Assembly: GCA_016861105.1 (NCBI GenBank)
Contig: BOKS01000002.1
Coordinates: 186,001-250,000 of the forward strand
Direction of reading: 5' to 3'
Length of the DNA: 64,000 nt
From: Betaproteobacteria bacterium
Lineage (GTDB): Bacteria; Pseudomonadota; Gammaproteobacteria; Burkholderiales; Casimicrobiaceae
Under the pieces are notes generated by a model, which was given only the letters and a program-made list of their open reading frames with translations, was not told the origin of the DNA and did not search any database. The position numbers were made by a program, and so were the translations under genes. Below are positions 27,302-36,800 of the stretch, in pieces; positions within the stretch are counted from its first letter, which is position 1, and each line of letters begins with the position of its first letter.

Positions 27302-28780
27302 ATGAACCGCAGCGAGTCCTGGCGCATTGCGCGCGTCGTGTGGCCGTACGTCGCCCTCTGGTGCCTCGTCGCCGGGGGGCTGGTGGGGTTCGCGCGCCAC
27401 GAGGTCGACGGCCACCGGCAGCGGACGCTCGACGCCGGGCGGGCGGAGGCTGGGAACCTCGCCCGGGTCATGCGCGAGCACGTCGCGCAGGTGTTCCAGG
27501 ACATCGACCGCACGCTCGCGCTGTTCAAGGCGGCGCACGAGACGCAGGTGGCGCCGGACGCGCTCGCCCGGCTGCGCAGCGCGATGCTGCCGCTGCACGG
27601 CACCGAAGCGGAGCGGCGCGTCGACCGCTTCGACGCCGACGGTCGCATCGTCGGCAGCACGGACCACGGCCGCGTCGCATCGTCGGCGACCGGCATCGCC
27701 GACCGCCGCTACTTCGAGGACGCGCGTCGGCGGCGCGATCTGCCACTGTTCGTCGGCGAGCCGGTCACCGGCCGGGTGTCCAACGCGTTGATCATCCCGG
27801 TGGCGAAGCGTCTGGAGGCGCCCGACGGACGCTTCGACGGCGTCGTGGCCGTCGGACTGGACCCGCAGAGGCTCGTCCGGCTGTTCGGCGAGCTGCGCGT
27901 CGGCGAACGCTCGGCGATCGGGATCGCGCACCGCGACGGGGCCGTGTACGCGTTCGCGCAGGCCGGCCCCGCAGCGGGCGGCAGCGCGCCGCGGAGTGTC
28001 GGCGAGATGGTGCGCAAGGAGGACATCGTCGCGCTCGCCGGCGTGCCCGGCACCGACCTGGTCGCCTTCGCATCGCTGCCCGCGGCGCAGCTCCTTGCGG
28101 CGCACGAGCACTTCGCCGCCTCGACGCTCGGCTTCGCGATCGTGACGCTGGCCGCGCTGACGCTGCCGATCATGCTGGTCGGCGCGCGCACCTGGCACGA
28201 GGTGCACCGCCGGCGCCTGCTCGAGCTGCGCTACGCGAACGCGCAGGCGCAGGCGCGGACCGACCCGCTGACCGGGCTCGCCAACCGCACGGCGTTCGAC
28301 GAGGCGCGGCGCGCGGCGCACGAGCGGCTCGGCGCCAGCGGCGCGCCGTTCGCGCTCGCCTTCGTCGACGTCGACCACTTCAAGCGCCTCAACGACACGC
28401 TCGGCCACGCGGCGGGGGACGAGGCGCTGCGCCGGATCGCCGCGACGCTCGCCGCGGCGGTGCGGCAGACCGACGTCGTCGGACGGTTGGGCGGCGACGA
28501 GTTCGCGGTCCTGATGCCGGGCGTGACCGCGGACACGATGCACCGGCGCTTCGACCCGGTCAAGGCCGGCCTCGACGCGATGGTCGCCCGCGAGCGCTGG
28601 CCGATCAGCTTCTCGATCGGCGTGGTCGCCTGCGAGACGCCCACGCCGCGCGCGCGCGACGCCGTCAAGTTCGCCGACCGCGTGATGTACGATGCCAAGG
28701 CCGGCGGCCGCGACGCGATCCGGTATGCGGTCTGGCGCCACGGCACGCTCGCGCTCGAAGGGCAGGCCGTGGCGGCGTGA
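27302..28780 (+). CDS. Diguanylate cyclase with periplasmic Cache-type sensor
   Basis: A 492-residue GGDEF protein. An N-terminal membrane helix (about residues 10-30) and a second (about residues 280-300) bound a periplasmic region of the Cache type (RRYFEDARRRRDLPLFVGEPVTGR, then LIIPVAKRLE). The cytoplasmic GGDEF domain is intact: GGDEF at residues 397-401, and the RxxD inhibitory site as RQTD at 388-391, five residues before it. It should make c-di-GMP from GTP with product feedback. The start at 27302 follows a weak GGGGTG site. It stands alone between small proteins and a thioesterase. Confidence 0.93.
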   Translation: MNRSESWRIARVVWPYVALWCLVAGGLVGFARHEVDGHRQRTLDAGRAEAGNLARVMREHVAQVFQDIDRTLALFKAAHETQVAPDALARLRSAMLPLHGTEAERRVDRFDADGRIVGSTDHGRVASSATGIADRRYFEDARRRRDLPLFVGEPVTGRVSNALIIPVAKRLEAPDGRFDGVVAVGLDPQRLVRLFGELRVGERSAIGIAHRDGAVYAFAQAGPAAGGSAPRSVGEMVRKEDIVALAGVPGTDLVAFASLPAAQLLAAHEHFAASTLGFAIVTLAALTLPIMLVGARTWHEVHRRRLLELRYANAQAQARTDPLTGLANRTAFDEARRAAHERLGASGAPFALAFVDVDHFKRLNDTLGHAAGDEALRRIAATLAAAVRQTDVVGRLGGDEFAVLMPGVTADTMHRRFDPVKAGLDAMVARERWPISFSIGVVACETPTPRARDAVKFADRVMYDAKAGGRDAIRYAVWRHGTLALEGQAVAA

Positions 28781-28793
28781 TCCACGATCCGGC

Positions 28794-28800
28794 GGAGGAG
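28794..28800 (+). promoter_or_regulatory. Ribosome binding site fixing a TTG start
   Basis: GGAGGAG ends five bases before the TTG at 28806 and 17 bases before the in-frame GTG at 28818. Its spacing supports the TTG as the start of the thioesterase. Confidence 0.65.
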
Positions 28801-28805
28801 CACCG

Positions 28806-29228
28806 TTGCGCGAGGACGTGACGCTCGAGGACCTGCAGGGACGCGGCGCGGGTCGCCTGCCGGGGCTGATCGGCGTGCGTATCGTCGCCGTCGAGCACGG
28901 CATGCTGGTGGCCGAGCTCGCGCTGCGCGACGAACTGCTCGCGCCCAACGGCTTCCTGCACGCGGCCAGCGTGATCGCGCTCGCGGACACTGCCTGCGGC
29001 TACGCCTGCATCGCCCACTTGCCGCCGGGCGCCACGAACTTCACCACCATCGAACTCAAGAGCAACTTCCTCGGCACCGCGCGCGACGGGACGCTGACGT
29101 GCATCGCGCGCCCGGCGCACCTCGGCCGCAGCACGCAGGTGTGGGACGCCACCGTGGAGCGCAAGGCGGACGGCGGCACGATCGCGCTGTTCCGCTGCAC
29201 GCAGATGGTCCTCTGGCCCAGGGCCTGA
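28806..29228 (+). CDS. PaaI-type acyl-CoA thioesterase
   Basis: A 140-residue hotdog thioesterase of the PaaI group. LLAPNGFLHAASVIALADTACGYA contains the family's acidic active-site Asp in the ALADT helix. TNFTTIELKSNFLGTAR is the following strand. Read from the TTG at 28806, which has a strong ribosome site; no ATG is available. It would hydrolyse a range of acyl- or aryl-CoA esters. It lies 25 bases behind the cyclase gene, probably by chance of the compact genome; no pathway partner is adjacent. Confidence 0.87.
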   Translation: MREDVTLEDLQGRGAGRLPGLIGVRIVAVEHGMLVAELALRDELLAPNGFLHAASVIALADTACGYACIAHLPPGATNFTTIELKSNFLGTARDGTLTCIARPAHLGRSTQVWDATVERKADGGTIALFRCTQMVLWPRA

Positions 29229-29401
29229 TTCCGCGGGGCGCGAGCGCGCCGGCCGGCCGTCGCCGCACGTAGGAGGGCTCCTGCGCCGCTGACAGCCGTG
29301 GCGCCGGCGGCGTGCGCGCCCTCCCACATGCGGTGCAGCGGGCGTCGGATGCCCGATGGCCCGCGGGTTGCCCAGACTGTGAGTCCTGCCCCCACGGGCC
29401 C

Positions 29402-29419
29402 CGGGCGCGACCGCGCCCG
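29402..29419 (+). promoter_or_regulatory. Hairpin just upstream of the PRC-barrel ribosome site
   Basis: CGGGCGCG and CGCGCCCG form an eight-base perfect inverted repeat around AC, ending about five bases before the AAAAGGA ribosome site. In mRNA it would fold to a stable stem directly in front of the initiation region and may affect transcript stability or translation. A role is inference only. Confidence 0.35.
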
Positions 29420-29438
29420 CGTGAAAAGGAGACCTCGT

Positions 29439-30434
29439 ATGAAGATCAAGCAGAAGCTCAGCTACCTGATGATCCTGCCGGCGATCGCGCTGGGCGCGGC
29501 GAGCGCGCAGGCGGCCGACGCCGACAAGCGCGCCACCGCGGCCCAGGCGGTGAACGCCCCGGCCCGCACCTCCGCGCCCGCCACCGCCGGCGCCGCGCAG
29601 ATGCGCGCCAGCGACCTGATCGGCACGAACGTCGTCAACCGGCAAGGCGAGGGCCTCGGCGAGATCAAGGACCTCGTCGTCGACACGACCAGCGGCAAGG
29701 TCCAGTACGCGGTCGTCTCGTTCGGCGGCTTCCTCGGCCTCGGCGACAAGCTGTTCGCCTACCCGCTGGAGCGCTTCGAGCGCGCGAGCGAGCGCGGCAA
29801 GCTGGCGCTGAACGTCGACAAGGAGAAGATGAAGTCGGCGCCCGGCTTCGACGACAAGGCGTGGCCGAAGTTCGACGAGCGCTATCGCGCCGGCGTCGAC
29901 AGGTTCCACGGCACGAAGTCGGGTGCGGCGAACGTCCGCTACGCGCGCGCCTCGCAGATCCTCGACGGCGACGTGAAGGACGGGAGCAACAACGACATCG
30001 GCGACATCGAGGACATGGTCGTCAGCCTGCCCGACGGCAAGGTGAGCTACGTCGTGCTCGAGTTCGACCGCGCGTGGAACCCGGACGACAAGCTCGTGGC
30101 GATGCCGATGAAGGCGCTGAAGTCCGAGGACGGCGACGGCAGCGACCTCGTCTACACGGCGAACAAGGAGCAGCTCAAGGGCGCGCCCTCGTTCGAGAAG
30201 AACCGCTGGCCGGACATGGCGGACGCGCGCTTCCGCGCCGACGTGAGCCGCTACGAGCAGACCTGGATCAACAACCCGGCGGCGTGGAAGGAAGCGCCGC
30301 AGGCGCAGCGCAGCGGGCCGGTCGAGCGCGCGGCGGAGCGCACGGCCGACAAGGTCGAGCGCGCGGCCGAGCGCGCCGGCGACAAGGCCGAGCGCACCGT
30401 CGACAGGATGTCCGCCCCCGCCAAGCAGCAGTAG
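29439..30434 (+). CDS. Exported two-domain PRC-barrel protein
   Basis: A 331-residue protein with a signal peptide ending near residue 25 (AASAQA). Two PRC-barrel domains follow: SDLIGTNVVNRQGEGLGEIKD (from about residue 58) and SQILDGDVKDGSNNDIGDIED (from about residue 170). Each ends in a Trp-containing segment. The last 45 residues are repeats of the form ERAAERTADKV, charged and alpha-helical, which could form a coiled coil. PRC-barrels bind small ligands or partners; exported forms are often stress related. An AAAAGGA site precedes the ATG, and a 16-bp terminator hairpin follows. Precise function unknown. Confidence 0.85.
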   Translation: MKIKQKLSYLMILPAIALGAASAQAADADKRATAAQAVNAPARTSAPATAGAAQMRASDLIGTNVVNRQGEGLGEIKDLVVDTTSGKVQYAVVSFGGFLGLGDKLFAYPLERFERASERGKLALNVDKEKMKSAPGFDDKAWPKFDERYRAGVDRFHGTKSGAANVRYARASQILDGDVKDGSNNDIGDIEDMVVSLPDGKVSYVVLEFDRAWNPDDKLVAMPMKALKSEDGDGSDLVYTANKEQLKGAPSFEKNRWPDMADARFRADVSRYEQTWINNPAAWKEAPQAQRSGPVERAAERTADKVERAAERAGDKAERTVDRMSAPAKQQ

Positions 30435-30454
30435 CGCCCACGGCGGGTGCGGTC

Positions 30455-30490
30455 CGGCGCCGGGACGCCCTCGCGGGCGTCCCGGCGCCG
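30455..30490. terminator. Perfect 16-bp stem hairpin between convergent genes
   Basis: Positions 30455-30470 pair without mismatch with 30475-30490 around the loop TCGC. It lies between the ends of the PRC-barrel gene (+) and the first S74 gene (-), 21 and 13 bases from their stops, and so can serve both directions. There is no T-tract on either side; stem strength alone would have to act. Confidence 0.8.
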
Positions 30491-30502
30491 TCGCGTCCGC
30501 GC

Positions 30503-31867
30503 TCAGCGCCGCGCCGCGACGTCCTGCGAGGCGCGCAGCTCGTTCGTCAACGCGGACAGCGCGTCTTCCAGCCGCCGCATCCGTTCGCGCAGCGCGGCCT
30601 CCAGCGCTTCGTTGCGGGCGCGCAGTGCCGCAACCTCCCCTTCGAGCTTGCGGTTGAGACCCTGGATCGCCGCCAGTGCGACGCCGTCGGCGTCCTGCAT
30701 GCCGATCATCGTGTCGTCGTCGCCGAGACCGAAGGCCGCGTGGAAGTCCTGCGCCATCGGTCCGTAGTGGCGTACGTGCGCGTTGGCGCCCTTCGGGTGC
30801 CACGCGTACACCGGCATCGCTGCCAGCCGGTCGAGCACCGCCTCGCCGTCGAGACGGACGAGGTCCTGCTTGAGGGCGCGGTCCGAGGAGCACGACCAGC
30901 TGTTGCCCGAACTGGTGACGCAGGACCAGGGCGTCGGCCCGGTGCCGGTGACGAAACGGACACCGCCCGAGGCACGGACGTTGAACGAGTTCGCTGCCAG
31001 CGAGGGAAACGTCAGACCCTGGGCGTCCGCGAAGACGAACGTGCCGTGGTGATCGGCGCGCGCTCTGAAGCCTGCCGCCAGGCTCCAGTCTCCGACAGCA
31101 AAATTCTGTTCGCCGCCAGGGACGGTTGCGCCGCGTCCCGCCACGATGTTCAATTCGCCCCCGCCGATGGTTGCGAGCGCGGCGAAGGCGTGGTTGCTGC
31201 TCCCGCCGCCGATCGTCGCGCGAGAAGCCGACGCTTCGTTGTTCTCCCCGCCACCCACGGTGGCCAAGGCGCTGTCGCCTTCGTCCGCGTTGTCGTTGCC
31301 GGCCAGGTTGCCCCGTCCACCGCTCACGGTCGCATACGAGTCCGTGACGCGGTTCGAACCGAGCGGGTCGTGGTGGCCGCCCCCCGCCACGGTACCGCCC
31401 CGGATCGGGTCCGCCAGCAGGCACTGCAGGATGGTGGCGCAGGTGAGCTGGACGGCATTGAGGGGGTGTCCCGCCGCGATGTTGACGTAAGAGAAGATCC
31501 CGTCCTGCACACCGCGCACGTGCAGTGCCCGGATGCCGTTGGCCACGATCTCCACGTCGTGCGCGTCGGTGGTGCCGAGCACCGCGGTCGCGCCGAAGGC
31601 ATTGCCGCCCTTCAGGAAGGCGTTCTGGAAGCCCAGGCGGTACATGAACGCGGCCATCTGCAGGCGCGTCACCGGACTGTCCGGGTCGTAGAGCGTCGGC
31701 GTGAGCCCGAGCGTGATGCCGCGGTTCTTCATCCACTCGACGCTCGCGCAGAACGAGCTCTGGTCGTCGACGTCGGTGAAGCCGGCGCAGGGTGCGGCGT
31801 GGGCGCTTGCGGGCAACGCGAGCGCCAGCGCGAGCGCCGCGAGTCGCGGCATCGTCACGATCGTCAT
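30503..31867 (-). CDS. Secreted protein with SLH-like segment, head repeats and S74 chaperone domain (paralog 1)
   Basis: A 454-residue protein from the ATG at 31867, preceded by GGAGG. A signal peptide runs to about residue 25. Residues 27-80 look like one SLH motif (FTDVDDQSSFCASVEWMKNRG). Residues 175-270 are YadA-like head repeats of about 15 residues centred on TVGGG/TIGGG. The C-terminal peptidase S74 domain has the self-cleavage pair Ser328/Lys333 in SSDRALKQDL and a closing coiled coil (about 400-450). S74 domains trimerise beta-helical fibres and then cut themselves off. No outer-membrane anchor is seen. Tandem with a close paralog. Confidence 0.85.
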   Translation of the reverse strand: MTIVTMPRLAALALALALPASAHAAPCAGFTDVDDQSSFCASVEWMKNRGITLGLTPTLYDPDSPVTRLQMAAFMYRLGFQNAFLKGGNAFGATAVLGTTDAHDVEIVANGIRALHVRGVQDGIFSYVNIAAGHPLNAVQLTCATILQCLLADPIRGGTVAGGGHHDPLGSNRVTDSYATVSGGRGNLAGNDNADEGDSALATVGGGENNEASASRATIGGGSSNHAFAALATIGGGELNIVAGRGATVPGGEQNFAVGDWSLAAGFRARADHHGTFVFADAQGLTFPSLAANSFNVRASGGVRFVTGTGPTPWSCVTSSGNSWSCSSDRALKQDLVRLDGEAVLDRLAAMPVYAWHPKGANAHVRHYGPMAQDFHAAFGLGDDDTMIGMQDADGVALAAIQGLNRKLEGEVAALRARNEALEAALRERMRRLEDALSALTNELRASQDVAARR

Positions 31868-31958
31868 CGTCAGCCTCCGGGAGTCGCCAGCCCGATCGCT
31901 GGTTGTCCGCGTCATGCTGCGACGCGTCCGGCCCCCGCGCAAGCCCGTCGGCATCAGC

Positions 31959-32050
31959 GGAAACGAGGGTCAGACTCGCATTTCGCGGCCGGGCGTTCCC
32001 GCGACCGGGAATCCTTGGGATGGCAAAATGCGAGTCTGACCCTCGTTTCC
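31959..32050 (-). repeat. Palindromic element copy A (25-bp perfect arms)
   Basis: Two perfectly inverted 25-base arms (31959-31983 and 32026-32050), beginning GGAAACGAGGGTCAG, enclose a 42-base core. The core is nearly the reverse complement of the core of copy B at 33671-33806, so the two copies are in opposite orientation. The design resembles REP/BIME elements or small MITEs moved by a transposase encoded elsewhere. It fills most of the gap between the two S74 paralogs. Confidence 0.85.
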
Positions 32051-32175
32051 CAGTCGCGTGCGCCGCGGAGCGGAAGGGCGACGACGCGGGGCGCTCCGCC
32101 GACCGGACCGCGGCCCCCTGAAGCAGTAGTGAGCTTCGCGTGAGGTGCCTTGTCCCGGCGGCTCCACGCCGGTGC

Positions 32176-33570
32176 TCAACGCGCCGCCACGTTCCCGCGC
32201 AGCGCTCGCACCTCCATCAGCAGCGCCGCCAGCGCGTCTTCCAGCCGGTGCGTCCGTTCGCGCAGCGCGGCGACCTCGGCGCGCAGGCGGCGGTCGAGCC
32301 CCTGGATGGCGGCGAGCGCGACGCCGTCGGCGTCCTGCATGCCGATCATCGTGTCGTCGTCGCCGAGGCCGAAGGCCGCGTGGAAGTCCTGCGCCATCGG
32401 TCCAAAGTGGCGCACGTGCGCGTTGGCGCCCTTCGGGTGCCACGCGTACACGGGCATCGCGGCCAGCCGGTCGAGCACCGCCTCGCCGTCGAGCGCGACG
32501 AGGTCCTGCTTGAGGGCGCGGTCGGAGGAGCACGTCCACCCGTTGCCGGCGCTGGTCGTGCAGGACCAGGTGGGACTGCCGGAGCCGTTCACCCCGGTCA
32601 CGAACTGCACTCCGCCGGTGGCACGCACGCGGAAGCTGTGAGCTGCCGTCGACGCGAGGTTCGCGAAGGTGCTGGCGTCCGCGAAGACGAACGACCCGTC
32701 GTGGAGCGCATGCGCGCCGCCGCCCGCCGCGAAGCTGAAGTCGCCGTCGGCGCGATTGGCGTTGCCGCCCGGGATGGTCGCGTAGCTCCCTTCCGCGACG
32801 TTGCTCGAGCCTCCACCGACGGTCGATCTCAGCCCCGAGGCCACATTGAGCGTACCGCCCCCGACCGTGGACGTGGAGCCCTCCGCACGGTTCGAGCCGC
32901 CTCCGCCGACCGTGGCGAAGATGGCCGTGGCGGCGTTCCAGCGACCGCCGCCGACGGTGGCGTACCCCGCGTCGCTGCCGGCGCCTTGCGCATCGTCGTC
33001 GCCCGCGAGATTCTCGCGCCCCCCGCTCACGGTCCCGAAGCTGTCGGTCACGCGGTTGCCCTCCGCGCCGACAGCGCCGCCCCCGGCGATCACGGCACCG
33101 ACGACGGGCTCGGTCGACACGCACAGGATCGGCAGGGCGCAGTTGCGGGCGGCGGCGTTGTCCTCGTGGCCCGCGACGACGTTGGGGACGGCGCCGCTCT
33201 CGGCATTCGCGGCAGGCAGCCAGCGCTGGGCCGTGGCGCCGTTGACGCGAACGTGCACGGCGTGGTTGTCGAGCGTTCCGGCGACGGCCGTCGCGCCGAA
33301 CGCGTTGCCGCCCTGCAGGAACGCGTTCTGGAACCCCAGCCGGTACATGAACGCGGCCATCTGGTCGCGGCGGACGAAGTCGCCGAGACAGTAGAGCGTC
33401 GCGGTGCAGCCGAGCGTGATCGCGCGGTTCTTCATCCACGCGATGCTGGTGCAGAAGGCGTCGGAGTCCTCGACGTCGGTGAACCCGGCGCAAGGTGCAG
33501 CGTGCAGCGTCGCGACCGATCCCGTGGCGATCGCGAGTGCGGCGAGGCGCCGCAGCGTGAACCATCGCAT
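32176..33570 (-). CDS. Secreted protein with SLH-like segment, head repeats and S74 chaperone domain (paralog 2)
   Basis: A 464-residue paralog of the previous gene, from the ATG at 33570 (AGGGGA upstream). A signal peptide runs to about residue 24. Residues 27-80 are the SLH-like segment, residues 175-285 are seven or so VGGG head repeats, and the S74 domain has Ser349/Lys354. From the S74 Ser to the coiled coil the two proteins are almost identical at protein and DNA level, while the middles differ. That is the pattern of gene duplication with conversion at the 3' end. Palindromic elements in opposite orientation lie on both sides. Confidence 0.85.
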   Translation of the reverse strand: MRWFTLRRLAALAIATGSVATLHAAPCAGFTDVEDSDAFCTSIAWMKNRAITLGCTATLYCLGDFVRRDQMAAFMYRLGFQNAFLQGGNAFGATAVAGTLDNHAVHVRVNGATAQRWLPAANAESGAVPNVVAGHEDNAAARNCALPILCVSTEPVVGAVIAGGGAVGAEGNRVTDSFGTVSGGRENLAGDDDAQGAGSDAGYATVGGGRWNAATAIFATVGGGGSNRAEGSTSTVGGGTLNVASGLRSTVGGGSSNVAEGSYATIPGGNANRADGDFSFAAGGGAHALHDGSFVFADASTFANLASTAAHSFRVRATGGVQFVTGVNGSGSPTWSCTTSAGNGWTCSSDRALKQDLVALDGEAVLDRLAAMPVYAWHPKGANAHVRHFGPMAQDFHAAFGLGDDDTMIGMQDADGVALAAIQGLDRRLRAEVAALRERTHRLEDALAALLMEVRALRGNVAAR

Positions 33571-33670
33571 CGTCGTCCCCTGATTGGCTGAGGCGATTCC
33601 GACCCGGATCGCCCAGACCGTATCCTGCCGCCATGGGCCGGTTCGCGGCAAGGAGGCGCGCGCAGGAAGC

Positions 33671-33806
33671 GGAAACGAGCGGAAACGAGGGTCAGGAAAC
33701 GAGGGTCAGACTCGCATTTCGCGATCCAAGGATTCCCGGTCGCGAGAACGCCCGGCCGCGAAATGCGAGTCTGACCCTCGTTTCCCCGAGTCTGACCCTC
33801 GTTTCC
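33671..33806 (+). repeat. Palindromic element copy B with extra partial arms
   Basis: The main unit has the same perfect 25-base arms as copy A (33695-33719 and 33761-33785) around a 41-base core nearly identical to the reverse complement of copy A's core. Outside it are further partial arms: two GGAAACGAG units on the left (33671-33694) and a 19-base arm copy on the right (33788-33806). Nested growth by repeated insertion or slippage explains this best. Confidence 0.85.
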
Positions 33807-33857
33807 CGTTGGGATGCGCTCGCGCTTCGCCGCGCGCCCGACGCGGAAGACGCTTCC

Positions 33858-36800
33858 TCAGTCGATCGCCGCCACCAGCGAGGCGTTGCCACCTGCCGCC
33901 GTCGTGTTGACCGTCACCGTGCGCTCGACGACCAGGCGGGCGGACGGGTAGCGCGGCGGATCGCCGGTACGCTCGATCACCGGCAGGCGCGGACCGGGAC
34001 GGTGCGCGAGCCGCCGGTTGGCCTCCGCGGCGCACGCCTCGTCGCCGGCGAGCACGCCGGCGAGGTCGCGCAGCAGCGACCAGTCCGCGTCGGCGTCGAG
34101 CACGTCGATCGTCGTCGCGGGCGCGAACGACGCCGCCGCGCGCCGTGCGGCGGCAAGCGCTGCGGCGCGCGGCGCGAACGACACGGGGTTGCCCGCGGCG
34201 AGCGCGGCCTGCGCCTGCTCGCGCCACACCGCCTCGCCGTCGCCGTCGCCGCCGAGCGCGACCAGGTGGCCGCGCGGGTGCGTGCTCCACGTGTTGCGCT
34301 CGCCCGTCGGCCCGGCCAGCTCCACGGGGCCCGGGGCGGCATCGCCGGGATCGCGCGTCAGCCGCGGCACGTACAGCGGCCCGCCGGCCTTCGGGCCTGT
34401 CCCCGACAGGCCCTCGCCGCCGAACGGCTGCACGCCCACGACCGCGCCGATGACGTTGCGATTGACGTACACGTTGCCGGCGCGGCTGTGCGCGATCACG
34501 CGCTCGACGGTGGCGTCGATGCGGCTGTGCACGCCCAGCGTGAGCGCGTAGCCGGTCGCCGCGATGTCGGCCAGCAGCGCGTCGAGCTCGCCGTGCCGCC
34601 AGCGCAGCACGTGCAGCACCGGACCGAACACCTCGCCGGCGAGCGCGCGCATCGAGGCGATCTCGAAGGCGACGGGGGCGAAGTAGGGGCCGCGCTCGGC
34701 CAGGCCGGGGTCCACGCGCGCCGTGGCGATGCGGCGGCCTTCGCGCTCCATGCGCGCGGCGTGCGCGTCGAGCACGCGCTTCGCCTCGGCGTCGATGATC
34801 GGGCCCACGTCGGTGGCGAGCGCCGCGGGATGGCCGACGCGCAGCTCCCGCAGGGCGCCGGCGAGCATCGCGATCACGCGATCGGCGATCGTGTCCTGCA
34901 CGCACAGCACGCGCAGCGCCGAGCAGCGCTGGCCGGCGCCGTCGAAGGCCGACGCGACGGCATCGGCGACCACCTGCTCGGCGAGCGCCGACGCGTCGAC
35001 GATCATCGCGTTCTGCCCACCCGTCTCCGCGATCAGCGGCACGTTGCCGCGCGCGGCCAGCGCGCGGTGGATGTGCGACGCGGCGAGCGTCGAGCCGGTG
35101 AACACGACGCCTGCGGTCTTCGCGTGCGCGACCAGCGCGGCCCCCACGGTCTCGCCGCTGCCGGGCAGCAGGTGCAGCGCCGCGGCCGGCACGCCGGCCT
35201 CGTGCAGCAGGCGCACCGCCTCGAAGGCGGCGAGCGGCGTCTGCTCGGCCGGCTTCGCGACGACCGGATTGCCCGCCGCGAGCGCGCCGGCGACCTGGCC
35301 GACGAAGATGGCGACCGGGAAGTTCCACGGACTGATCGCGACCAGCGGGCCCAGCGGCGCCGCCGGCGGGGCGGCGCGGATCCGCGCGGCGTAGTAGCGG
35401 CAGAAGTCCGCCGCCTCGCGGACCTCGCCGTGCGCGCCGGCGAGGGTCTTGCCGGCCTCGTGCACCGCGAGATGCACGAAGCGCGACGCGCGCGCCTCGA
35501 TGAGGTCGGCTGCGCGCTCCAGCACCGCCGCCCGCTCCGCCGCGCTGCGCGTGCCCCAGGCGGCGCCGCGCGACGCCGCCGCGTCGAGCGCGGCGTCGAC
35601 GTCGTGCCGCGACGCGTCGGCGACGTAGCCGACCGTGACGCGGCGGTCGGCGGGGCTGCGCACCGGCCGCAGCGTCGCGTCGCCGCCGGGACGGCCGTCG
35701 ATGTACGGCGTCGCCACGAACGCGTGGGCGGCGACGCCGCGCAGCGATCGCTCCAGACGCGCGAGGACGTGCTCGTCCGCGAGGTCGATCCCGCGCGAGT
35801 TGCGCCGGTCGGCGAAGAGCGCGCCGGGCAGCGGGATGCGCGGATGCGGCGCGCCGGCGTTCGCGCGCGCGGCGGCGACCGGATCGGCGACCAGCGCGGC
35901 GAGGTCGACGTCGGCGTCGGCCACCTGGTGCACGAACGACGTGTTGGCGCCGTTCTCGAGCAGGCGGCGCACCAGGTAGGCGAGCAGCGTCTCGTGCGTG
36001 CCGACCGGCGCGTAGATGCGGCACGGCAGGCCGAGGTTGCCGGGGCCGACGACGTGGTCGTAGAGCGCCTCGCCCATGCCGTGCAGGCACTGGAACTCGA
36101 AGCCTTCGCGGTCGCCGGCGAGCTCCAGCACCGCGGCGAGCGTCGCGGCGTTGTGCGTGGCGAACTGCGGGTAGACGAGGCCGCGCTGCGCGAGCAGCCG
36201 GCGGGCGCACGCGAGATAGGCGACGTCGGTGTGCGCCTTGCGCGTGTAGACGGGATAGTCGTCATGGCCGTCGACCTGCGCGCGCTTGATCTCGGCGTCC
36301 CAGTACGCGCCCTTGACGAGCCGCACGGTCATGCGCCGCCCGGTGTCGCGGGCGAGGGCGACGATCCAGTCGACGACCGCCGGCGCGCGCTTCTGGTAGG
36401 CCTGCACGACGATTCCGAGACCGTCCCACCCGTCGAGCGAGGGGTCGCGCGCCAGCCGCTCGACGAGGTCGAGCGACAGCTCGAGGCGGTCCGCCTCCTC
36501 CGCGTCGATCGCGAGCCCGACGTCGTAGCGGCGCGCGAGCTGTGCGAGCCCCGCGAGCCGCGGGCCCAGCTCGTCGAGCACGCGCTCGCGCTGGCTGCGC
36601 GCGTAGCGCGGATGCAGCGCCGACAGCTTGACCGAAAGCCCCGGCCCGTCGATCACGCCGCGGCGCGTGGACGCCGCGCCGATGGCGTGCATCGCGTCGA
36701 CGTAGGCGGCGTGGTAGCGATCGGCGTCGTCGGCCGTCAGCGCCGCCTCGCCGAGCATGTCGAACGAGTGGCGATACCCGCGCGCGGCGCGGAGCTTCGC

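Noticed and set aside
32720-33110. CRISPR-like short repeats
   Set aside because: The repeats encode the VGGG head motifs of the S74 protein, have no unique spacers of constant length and follow the reading frame.
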